Part shown: positions 51,858-59,800 of the stretch, one piece after another
Position numbering within the stretch: position 1 is the first letter of the stretch
Layout: each line of letters starts with the position of its first letter
Assembly (NCBI GenBank): GCA_045605025.1
Contig: JAZUPE010000013.1
Coordinates: 1-64,000, forward strand
From: SIG598 sp045605025
GTDB lineage: Bacteria; Bacillota; Clostridia; Oscillospirales; Acutalibacteraceae
Reading direction: 5' to 3'
DNA length: 64,000 bases
Notes under the pieces: generated by a model
What the model was told of the DNA's origin: nothing
The model's database searches: none
Seen by the model: only the letters and a program-made list of their open reading frames with translations
Translations under genes and position numbers: made by a program

Positions 51858-51905
51858 AACCGGCATCAGTCGTTCTGCGGAGTGAATGATGCCGGCTTTT
51901 TCATT
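51858..51905 (+). terminator. Terminator after the ArdA operon
   Basis: The stem CCGGCATCA / TGATGCCGG with an 18-base loop is followed by CTTTTTC. Confidence 0.8.
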
Positions 51906-51936
51906 TCCGCTGAACGGTTGATGCCAGCGGAGGTGA

Positions 51937-52932
51937 ATGCCTATACAAAAACCCTATCAACCCCTTACAAGCCCGGTAACGTGGGTTGGCAACAAAAAGA
52001 GTATCCGCGACATTCTGTATGAGTTGTTTCCGGAGGGGTACAACAGGTTCATTGAGGTCTTTGGCGGCAGCGGAAACGTTCTGCTCGGAAAGCCGCCGGA
52101 TCACTTTGAAGTTTACAACGATTTCAACCACAATCTTGTCAATCTGTTCCGGTGTATCCGTGAGCGTCCCATGGCTCTGTTAAAGGAACTCGGCTTTTTA
52201 GTTCTAAACGCAAGGGACGATTTCAGGGTGCTTCGTAGTTTTTTCAATCATGAGGAATTTCACGACGATTATCTTGAAGAGGAACTGAAACTGACACGAA
52301 TCATGCTTTCTGATTGTGAAGCAGAGGAAATAATCGAGCTGCGGATCACAAAAGTCACGGATTATGATGTGCGCAGAGCAGCCATGTATCTGAGACTGAT
52401 ACGCACAAGCTATGCCAGCATGGGCAAAAGCTTTGCCAGCCAACCATTCGATCTCGACAAGCTGAATAAGCTGATATGGGATACATACCACAGATTCCAG
52501 CCTGTCATCATCGAGAACCAGAGCTACTCTGTGCTTATTCCTCACTATGATCGCAGGGGAGCATTATTCTACTGTGACCCGCCGTACCTCGAAACAGAGC
52601 ATATGTATGATGCAATATTCAACTGGAATGACCATCGCACCCTGCGAAAACTCGCCGGGGACTGTATGGGGTATTTCCTGATATCGTATAACGACTGTCC
52701 GGAAATACGCAATCTGTACGACGGCTTCTGGATGTTTGACTTCAAGAGGGCGCACTGCATGGCGCAGAGAACCGAACCCGGAAAGGAATTTCCGGAGCTG
52801 CTCATTGCCAACTATGATATGTTCGCCCCGCATCGAGATAAACCGATGCAGATCACCTTGTTTGAAGAAGACAATAATCTTTCTGAAAAAGAAATAAACC
52901 AAATTATAAAGGAGTGCATTATCAATGGATAA
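51937..52932 (+). CDS. DNA adenine methylase (Dam/D12 class)
   Basis: The 331-residue protein has the alpha-class order: SAM-binding FIEVFGGSGNVLL near residue 35 and the catalytic FYCDPPYLETEH (DPPY) near residue 212. A later FDFKRAHC block is also present. These enzymes methylate adenine N6; the target is unknown. No restriction partner is nearby, so it probably protects the element. The GGAGGTGA site abuts the ATG; ATA at 51943 would be better spaced. Confidence 0.88.
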   Translation: MPIQKPYQPLTSPVTWVGNKKSIRDILYELFPEGYNRFIEVFGGSGNVLLGKPPDHFEVYNDFNHNLVNLFRCIRERPMALLKELGFLVLNARDDFRVLRSFFNHEEFHDDYLEEELKLTRIMLSDCEAEEIIELRITKVTDYDVRRAAMYLRLIRTSYASMGKSFASQPFDLDKLNKLIWDTYHRFQPVIIENQSYSVLIPHYDRRGALFYCDPPYLETEHMYDAIFNWNDHRTLRKLAGDCMGYFLISYNDCPEIRNLYDGFWMFDFKRAHCMAQRTEPGKEFPELLIANYDMFAPHRDKPMQITLFEEDNNLSEKEINQIIKECIING

Positions 52933-53170
52933 CCTGTATTTTCTCGTTGCCATTCCCTCCGATCTGATCGATGAATCGGGTGTCGACATTACATCGCCTA
53001 TTGCGATATTTGCAAAAGACAGTCAAATCGTGATCGAAAATCATGACGACAGCATTTATGACTGCCTCGACGATTGCGATGATTTTGACGGCTGCAGAGC
53101 TTGCCGATGCCACAGTTGCAGATACGGTGATACGGCATACAGCATGGACAGAAAGAGAGGCGCGCAGTAA
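52925..53170 (+). CDS. Small AbrB-like protein with Cys-rich tail
   Basis: The 81-residue protein overlaps the methylase stop by 8 bases. Residues 5-40 (LVAIPSDLIDESGVDITSPIAIFAKDSQIVIE) look like a swapped-hairpin AbrB fold. The tail has six Cys in a short stretch (CLDDCDDFDGCRACRCHSC), a likely metal-binding knuckle. Its end touches the next gene. Confidence 0.5.
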   Translation: MDNLYFLVAIPSDLIDESGVDITSPIAIFAKDSQIVIENHDDSIYDCLDDCDDFDGCRACRCHSCRYGDTAYSMDRKRGAQ

Positions 53171-53451
53171 TGAAGAAAATCTATAAGGTTCTCACCGATT
53201 GCGGCAGGGTCACTATCCCGTTGCCTATTCGCATGAGTTTGAATCTCTCCGACAATGATATCCTGAGTTTCCGTCAGGATGGCGACGAGATCATTATCCG
53301 TAAGGAAAAGCTGTGCGACAACTGCGGCGAACCCGCCAAACGTACCGCAAACGACAACCTTCTCGCCATTCTGGATAACCTCTCCCTGCCGCAGCAGTTC
53401 AAAGCTCTGACTCATCTGTCTGTCAAGTTGACGGATTGCAGTAACCGGTAG
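53170..53451 (+). CDS. AbrB/SpoVT-type DNA-binding protein
   Basis: The 93-residue protein has an N-terminal AbrB hairpin (CGRVTIPLPIRMSLNLSDNDILSFRQDGDEIIIRK), a CDNCGEPAK Cys pair and a helical end. It overlaps the previous gene by one base. The two may form a heteromeric regulator of the element. Confidence 0.75.
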   Translation: MKKIYKVLTDCGRVTIPLPIRMSLNLSDNDILSFRQDGDEIIIRKEKLCDNCGEPAKRTANDNLLAILDNLSLPQQFKALTHLSVKLTDCSNR

Positions 53452-53512
53452 TTTACATTTTCTCTAAATGCAAACTGCCAGTTTACATTTTGCGCAAGGA
53501 TGCAAAATGCCG
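53450..53512 (+). repeat. Two 30-base direct repeats
   Basis: Copies starting at 53450 and 53480 share AGTTTACATTTT, a variable 6-8 bases, ATGCAAA and TGCC. They begin at the end of the AbrB-like gene. They may be binding sites or part of a transfer origin. Confidence 0.55.
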
Positions 53513-53611
53513 GGGTGCGTGTTTGCATGGTTGCCTTGCATACTTGAAAAACAGCGTTGAGATGTAATACACGACCATCTTGGATGGCATTTCAAAGGAG
53601 GCAATGACCAT

Positions 53612-53752
53612 ATGCCAAGATCCCCTCCCCACCATACCCTGACACAACCGAATACATTTGCCCAGCCCGACCCGAAAAAAGGTCGGGCTTTTTTGTACCC
53701 ATTTTTCGAAATCAACAACCAAAACCATAATAATTGGAGGAATTCAAAATGA
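53612..53752 (+). CDS. Possible 46-residue leader peptide coupled to the SH3b gene
   Basis: An ATG ten bases after AAGGAGG opens a frame starting PRSPPHHTLTQPN. The frame runs through the terminator at 53664-53695 and ends in an ATGA overlap with the next gene. The composition is not protein-like, so it may be a regulatory leader or chance. Confidence 0.25.
   Translation: MPRSPPHHTLTQPNTFAQPDPKKGRAFLYPFFEINNQNHNNWRNSK
53664..53695 (+). terminator. Terminator before the SH3b gene
   Basis: The stem AGCCCGACC / GGTCGGGCT with loop CGAAAAAA is followed by TTTTT. Confidence 0.8.
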
Positions 53753-54573
53753 AAAAGTTCAGAATCACTTCTCTCATCCTTTCTCTCGTTATGCTGATCA
53801 GCATCTGCGTCCCCGCTATGTCTGCCAGCGCAGCCAGCAACATCTATACCTCTGAAGCAAGTGAAGGCACCTATATCGTCGCCAATATGTCCGAGCTCGG
53901 CTGCGGTGTTCAGGTGCGTACCACTTCCAGCTACAGCTATGGCAGCCGGATCGCCACTGTCTTTCCCGACAGAGCGTTTAAATATCTCAACGTCACTGAA
54001 ACCGATGAGCACGGCAGAGATTGGTACAAGATCCAGTACTCTACCAGTAAGGTCGGCTGGCTCTGCTCCCATTACGCCCATCCCGTTACCGTAAACTCCA
54101 GAAACCAGGTTCTCACTACCACCAGCCAGATCAATAAGCGTACAGGTCCCGGTACCAATTACGGTTCTCATGGCCTTTGCCGCGCTACCACATACTATTC
54201 CATCATCGGTGCTGCTGGCGAAGATTTCTCTCTGAACGGCAGCAAATGGATTCAAGTGCTCGACAACGGCGGCAATGTTTTCTGGCTCAAGGGCAGCCTG
54301 CTGTCAAAAGTCGAGGTCTACTCCACTGTGACCTGTGACGTGGATACCGGCACGTATTTTACCCGTACCTATAATTTCAGAAACGCATCCTATGCCCGTG
54401 TCAAGCCGACCACAGATTCCAATAAAGTCCGCAGCACTACTTTCAACACCAAAGCGATCATCGACATCACCAGTGTCAAGCTCAACAATAAGGGCGAGCT
54501 GTGGTATGGTGTCCAGATCCGTGACGGAGGCAAATTATATAACGGCTACGTTCTGAGCTCTCTGCTGAAGTAA
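53749..54573 (+). CDS. Secreted protein with SH3b-like repeats
   Basis: The 274-residue protein starts at the ATG at 53749 (GGAGG upstream). It has a signal peptide cleaved near AMSASAA-SN. Three SH3b-like units follow (VQVRTTSSYSYGSRIATVF, NKRTGPGTNYGSHGLC, ARVKPTTDSNKVRSTTF), each with the GxGTNY-type turn that binds peptidoglycan. There is no catalytic domain. It may anchor to the cell wall during conjugation. Confidence 0.8.
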   Translation: MKKFRITSLILSLVMLISICVPAMSASAASNIYTSEASEGTYIVANMSELGCGVQVRTTSSYSYGSRIATVFPDRAFKYLNVTETDEHGRDWYKIQYSTSKVGWLCSHYAHPVTVNSRNQVLTTTSQINKRTGPGTNYGSHGLCRATTYYSIIGAAGEDFSLNGSKWIQVLDNGGNVFWLKGSLLSKVEVYSTVTCDVDTGTYFTRTYNFRNASYARVKPTTDSNKVRSTTFNTKAIIDITSVKLNNKGELWYGVQIRDGGKLYNGYVLSSLLK

Positions 54574-54614
54574 GCCTCGCACCTCCACTTCATCATCACA
54601 AATAATTTTAAATA

Positions 54615-54659
54615 AATTGCAATCATATGATTGCAATTGTTTACAAATTAGGGTATAAT
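54615..54659 (+). promoter_or_regulatory. Promoter and 24-base palindromic operator of the toxin-antitoxin pair
   Basis: A perfect palindrome (54615-54638) has half-site AATTGCAATCAT. Its right half contains the -35 box TTGCAA (54631-54636), followed by 17 bases and TATAAT (54654-54659). Binding by the antitoxin would block the promoter. Confidence 0.85.
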
Positions 54660-54685
54660 GATGATGGAAACAGGAGGTGTTGATT

Positions 54686-54979
54686 ATGGCAAATTCATTA
54701 GTACAATTCCGCACGGAAGAATCTTCAAGGATCAAAGCAACCAGCATTTGCGAACGGCTCGGCATTGATTTACCGACCTATATGAGAATGTGCATCTCAA
54801 GACTCATTCAAGAGAATGGCATTCCGTTCTCTATGAATCTCAATGAGATGTCCGAAAGCAAAGCCATTAACGCAATGAAGTCAGCCAGCAGAATTGCTGC
54901 CGAAAACGGTATTTCTGATATGACTATTGACGAAATCAATGCTGAAATTGCAGAGGCAAGGAAGCAGGCTCAAGGATGA
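54686..54979 (+). CDS. RelB/DinJ family antitoxin
   Basis: The 97-residue protein starts at the ATG at 54686 after AGGAGGT. The N-terminal ribbon-helix-helix (SLVQFRTEESSRIKATSICERLGIDLPTYMRMCISRLI) is DinJ-like. The acidic helical end would bind the toxin. It overlaps the toxin start by 4 bases. Confidence 0.88.
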   Translation: MANSLVQFRTEESSRIKATSICERLGIDLPTYMRMCISRLIQENGIPFSMNLNEMSESKAINAMKSASRIAAENGISDMTIDEINAEIAEARKQAQG

Positions 54980-55398
54980 AGTATTACGCAGTCATTGACA
55001 CAAATGTACTTGTATCGGCAATGCTTAAATGGAATTCAGTTCCCGGTAATGTAATGGAACTTGCTTTTGATGGTCCGATTATCCCTGTGTTCAACTCGGA
55101 GATCCTTAAAGAATACCGTGAAGTGCTTTCCCGCCCCAAATTTCATTTGCCTAAAGATATCGTAGATGACGTACTTGAAAGTCTGGAGGACAGAGGGATC
55201 TGTATCGAGGCTCAAACCCTTGATATAGTCCTGCCTGACCCAAAGGACAGAGTTTTTTACGAAGTGGTTTGTGAAGAACGCAACAGAGAAGATGCGTATT
55301 TAATCACAGGAAATATTAAACATTTTCCGGTTGAGACCTTTATTGTTACTCCGAGGGAAATGCTCGACATCATATTTTCTGAATCCGAAAACGAATAA
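54976..55398 (+). CDS. PIN-domain toxin
   Basis: The 140-residue protein has the PIN order of acidic residues: Asp8 in VIDTNVLVSAM, Glu in EILKEYREVLSRP, and the Asp cluster LPDPKDRVFYE, with EDAYLITGNIKHFP at the end. PIN toxins cut RNA. The pairing with a DinJ-type antitoxin rather than VapB is less usual. Confidence 0.88.
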   Translation: MKYYAVIDTNVLVSAMLKWNSVPGNVMELAFDGPIIPVFNSEILKEYREVLSRPKFHLPKDIVDDVLESLEDRGICIEAQTLDIVLPDPKDRVFYEVVCEERNREDAYLITGNIKHFPVETFIVTPREMLDIIFSESENE

Positions 55399-55411
55399 CA
55401 ACATCAAAAGA

Positions 55412-55448
55412 AATGCCGCCCGCATCGGAAGAAGCAGGCGGCATTTTG
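55412..55448 (+). terminator. Terminator after the toxin gene
   Basis: AATGCCGCC / GGCGGCATT is followed by TTGCTG. Confidence 0.7.
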
Positions 55449-55502
55449 CTGTTCTTGTCAACACAGCCTATCGCAACTATTATCAATTAAGGAGTGATAC
55501 CC

Positions 55503-55877
55503 ATGCCCATCAAAGCAAAACCCAAAGATCAATCCCCCGAAGCCAAGTCCGGTGTACCCGGCATCGAGACCCGAATCGACCGGCTGGTCAATGAAGCCGG
55601 TACCAGCGTCAAGGCATACGCCAGCGTGACAATCGGTGGTATGTTCGCCGTACACGGTCTGCGCGTGGTCGACTCTGCCAAGGGGCTGTTCGTATCCATG
55701 CCCTACAACACATATAAAGATGCGCAGGGCGACACAAAGTATCAGGATGTTTTCCATGCTGTTACTGCCGAGTCCCGGCAGGCGATCATCGACTCTGTGT
55801 CTCAGGCGTATGAACAGGCACTCACCCAAAGCCAGACCGAGGGCGTCCCAGAAAATACCACCTCGCAGGAAATGTGA
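55503..55877 (+). CDS. SpoVG family protein
   Basis: The 124-residue protein has the SpoVG core (RLVNEAGTSVKAYASVTIGGMFAVHGLRVVDSAKGLFVSMP, then a VTAESRQAIIDSV helix). SpoVG binds nucleic acid and regulates septation and sporulation genes. Extra copies are common on Firmicutes conjugative elements. AAGGAGTG precedes the ATG. Confidence 0.82.
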   Translation: MPIKAKPKDQSPEAKSGVPGIETRIDRLVNEAGTSVKAYASVTIGGMFAVHGLRVVDSAKGLFVSMPYNTYKDAQGDTKYQDVFHAVTAESRQAIIDSVSQAYEQALTQSQTEGVPENTTSQEM

Positions 55878-55963
55878 CTTCTTCGTTAATTCTCACCGGT
55901 TAATATAGACTTGTCCGCCTTTAATGGTATTGTTGAATCAGAAACCGAAAGGAGGCTTCAGCA

Positions 55964-56755
55964 ATGAAAGCAGTAAAATTCATCGCAGTATTCCTATGCG
56001 GAGCGATGGTTATGGCAGCCATGTCCTGTGCTCGTTCCGCCTGCGTCATACCGCAGAATGACGATCCCGCCTCGATGACCGATATCGTCTCGTCTGCCGA
56101 CACGCAGGAGGTACCTGTGACCGATCCTGTCCCAACAACCACGGAAGCATCCGCATCTGTCCTCGACGCCCCCAACGAAACGACTGCCACTGCATCAACG
56201 CAGCCTCCGACCGAGGCAGCAGCGACAGTCACTACAGCGGCGACCATCTCTACTGCCACAAGAAAAACAACAACTACCACCACCGCAGCCAAGACTACTA
56301 CCACCGAGAGAACCACGGCAGCAACCGTCAAGCCCACTGCCGCAAGCACAACAACGAAAAAAACGACCGCTGCGACAACGCAGACAACCACAACCACCCG
56401 TACCACCACGACTGCAAAGCCAACGACTACAACCGCCAAGCCGACAACCACCGGCACGGCGGCTCCCACAACGGCAAAGCCGACCACAACGGCGACAACG
56501 GCAGCTCCGGGATTCGATATCGGAAAATACAGCTCATACGCCAAGAGCTACGGTCAGAGCATCGGCCTGACCTACGACAGCGGCGTGAGCAGCTTCGATA
56601 CCCCGCTCATCCTGTCCGCAGCCACTACCCAGCCGGAAAAACGAATCCGTGACCGGCTGGACGGATACGCCGCAAGCGGCTACACCCGCTTCAAGGTCTG
56701 GACAGCGCAGCGTGAATCGGATGGTAAATGGAAGCTCTACATCGCATACGGTTAA
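55964..56755 (+). CDS. Threonine-rich surface lipoprotein
   Basis: The 263-residue protein has a lipoprotein-type signal (AMVMAAMSC). Residues 85-185 are a Thr/Ala/Lys/Pro stalk with runs such as TTTTTTAAKTTTTERTT, probably an extended or glycosylated spacer. A small C-terminal domain (about 190-263, GQSIGLTYDSGVSSFDTPL to KWKLYIAYG) is unassigned. AAAGGAGG precedes the ATG. Confidence 0.7.
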   Translation: MKAVKFIAVFLCGAMVMAAMSCARSACVIPQNDDPASMTDIVSSADTQEVPVTDPVPTTTEASASVLDAPNETTATASTQPPTEAAATVTTAATISTATRKTTTTTTAAKTTTTERTTAATVKPTAASTTTKKTTAATTQTTTTTRTTTTAKPTTTTAKPTTTGTAAPTTAKPTTTATTAAPGFDIGKYSSYAKSYGQSIGLTYDSGVSSFDTPLILSAATTQPEKRIRDRLDGYAASGYTRFKVWTAQRESDGKWKLYIAYG

Positions 56756-56774
56756 TATCCGACCCAACTTCGAT

Positions 56775-56805
56775 CAGCGTCGCAGGACACCCTCCTGCGG
56801 CGCTG
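56775..56805 (+). other. Hairpin before the adhesin gene
   Basis: CAGCG-CGCAGGA / TCCTGCG-CGCTG with loop CACCC and no T-run. It may be a processing or pausing site. Confidence 0.4.
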
Positions 56806-56827
56806 TAGTCTTTACAGGAGGCAATTC

Positions 56828-59800
56828 ATGAAATCTCATCCTCTTCTTTTTAGAAAAATAATCGCCATGCTCCTGCTGGCGGTCATGTTCTGCTCCTCGG
56901 CAGCACAGGTTTTTGCCGCCACGCAGGTGTCCATCTACTGTGTAAATCTTCCGAGAGGTGACGATCCCAACAAGACCGATTGGGGTCACGATCAGCTCAC
57001 CCTCATGAACGGTACCACCTACAACTCCACCGACAAATTTGTCGCCAAGGGCGTTAACTCCTACACCGGCAAGGTCGCATACTGCGTCGAACCGGGTAAG
57101 GTTCTCAAGGACGGCGACGGTCTTGAAAAGGACGAAAACTTTTGGGAGAACCTTGAGGACAACAAAACCATAAACGCCAGCACCATCCAGATGTACATCA
57201 GCCGCATCATGTACTACGGCTATTCCGGCAAGCTGGATGTTCTGTGGTCATCCACCAACTCCGCCGATGCCAACGACATGGGCAACATGATCGCCACACA
57301 GATCCTCATATGGGAGGTTCTCGTGGGAGAGCGTGACAGTAAATTTGACAAGGTGGATGCCGCACAGTCCGGATACAACAATATCCTCGACACCATTACC
57401 TCCCGTCATCCCATCCGCAGCCAGATCATGAGCAACTACAACCGCATCGTAAGCTCGGTAAAATCTCATTCGGCGCTGCCCAGCTTCATGTCCTCCAGCA
57501 GCAGTACGGCTGAAAGCATCGATCTGATCTACGACAGCGGCTCCGGCAAGTACAAGGCTGTGCTTACCGACAGCAATAATGTGCTGTCCAAGTTCACCTT
57601 TTCTTCCTCTGATCCGGGCATTTCCTTTTCTGCAAGCGGAAATAAGCTGACCATCACCTCCGACACTCCTCCCTCCGGTAAGGTCAGCATCAGCGCCAAC
57701 AAGTCCAACTGCACCACCGTAGGCATGATCATCTGGTCGGCAGGCGGTGTTCAGAGCGTTGTTACCTACGGCGAGGAAATCGAAGATCCTGTTGTTGCCC
57801 ACATGACACTTGCGGTCAGCGCAGGTACACTGAAAATCGTCAAGACCTCCGAGGACGGCAATGTTGCCGGGATCGAATTTACCGTCACAGGCAACAACTT
57901 TTCAAAGACCGTAAAAACCGGCTCCGATGGCTCCATCAGCATCGATAATCTCGCAGCCGGGACATACACGGTCACCGAAAAAGCCATCGATAAGTACACC
58001 CTTCAAAGCGAACAGCACATCACCGTTGTAAGCGGTCAGACTGCCACCGTCACCTTTGACAATACCCTCCGCCGTGGATCTGTGGAGGTGGTCAAGGAGA
58101 GCGAGGACGGCAGGATCAGCGGCATAAAGTTCCGGCTGTACGGTACATCCCTGAGCGGTGCCGCCGTTGATGTCACTGCGGTCACCGACGAAAAGGGTGT
58201 TGCTAAATTTGAAAACATCCTCGTATCCGGCGAACAGCCCTATACCATCGAGGAAGTCGGAACATCGTCCAAATATGTGATCCCAAAGGCACAGAATGTT
58301 ACGGTCAGATGGAAAGAAACCTCCAAGATCACCGTAGAGAACAAGCTCAAGAAGTTCTGTGTGACAGCCACCAAATCCGATGCCGAAACCGGCACAGCAC
58401 AGGGAGGCGCTTCTCTCGCCGGAGCGGTATACGGTCTTTACCTCAACGGTGAGCTGGTAGAAAGCTGCACCACCGACAAGAACGGCAGCTTCACCACCGG
58501 ATATCATCCCTGCGGTGACGGCTGGACTATCCGTGAGATCACCCCCTCCGAGGGATATCTGCTGGACAAGACGGTCTACACTGTGGACGGTTCTGCCAGC
58601 GGTACGAGCAATGTGGAGCTGAATAACGCTCCTTCCCTTGTGCTCAAGGAGCAGATCATCAAGGGCGATCTTTCCATTATCAAGCACACCGATGACGGCT
58701 CCACACAGATAGAGACACCGGAGGTCGGAGCGACCTTTGAAGTGTTCCTTGCCTCTGCAGGCAGCTATGATGCAGCAAAGGATTCCGAGCGTGATCTGCT
58801 TGTGTGTGACGAAAACGGCTATGCCATTTCCAAGAAGCTGCCCTACGGCACATACACCGTAAAGCAGACCACAGGATGGGACGGTCGTGAGCTGATGAAG
58901 CCCTTTGAGGCAAAGATCTCCGCCAACGGCGAAACCGTCCGATACCTCATCAACAACGCACAGTTTGAGGCATATCTCAAGGTCGTAAAGGTGGATGCTG
59001 AAAGCGGAAAAGCCATCCCGTATGCCGGAGCAGGGTTCCAGATCCTTGATTCCGACGGCGATCCGGTCACCATGAGCTATACCTATCCCACCGTCACAAA
59101 GGTCGATACCTTCTACACCGGCGATGACGGCAGCCTTGTTACTCCCGAAAAGCTCCCGCAGGGCAAATATAGCCTTCGTGAGGTTCAGGCTCCCCACGGT
59201 TATGTTCTTAATTCCGATCCGGTAAGCTTTGAGATCGATGCAAAGCACGCCTCTGATGACGGCGGCGTTACCGTTGTGAAGATCGTCAAGGAGAACATGG
59301 CGCAGAAAGCGACCATCGTTATCACCAAGACCGGTGAGACTTTCTCAAGCGTTACCGCAAAGAGCCATGCAGAGGAAACAAACGGAGCGATCACTGTGTC
59401 CGATACCATCTACACCCCGGTGTATGAGGAAACCGGTCTGCAGGGTGCTGTGTTTGAGGTAAAGGCTGCGACCGACATCTACACTCCGGATGGCACTCTG
59501 CGATATGAAGCCGGTACTGTAGTTGACACCGTGACCACCGGCACAGACGGCAAGGCGGTGACCAAAGCGCTGTACCTCGGCGAATATTTCATCACCGAGA
59601 TCGAAGCCCCTGCCGGATACATCCGCAGCGAGGATGTTCACAGCGCAAAGCTGGAATACGCCGGTCAGCAGGTGGAGATCACCCAGCAGACTGTGTCCTA
59701 CTTCAATTCCCGTCAGAAAGCCACCGCACGTATTCTCAAGGAGCTTGAGCAGAACGAGCTTTACGGCATCACCGGCGATTACAGCAAGGTGGTGTTCGGT

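Noticed and set aside
56230..56510. Tandem ACA/ACC-rich DNA considered as a CRISPR or satellite
   Set aside because: No regular unit or spacers; it encodes the Thr-rich stalk in frame.
55921..56544. Valine-rich minus-strand frame
   Set aside because: It is the complement of the Thr-codon repeats in the surface lipoprotein.
57902..59248. 448-codon minus-strand frame inside the adhesin
   Set aside because: Mirror of the repeat codons of the Cna-B gene.
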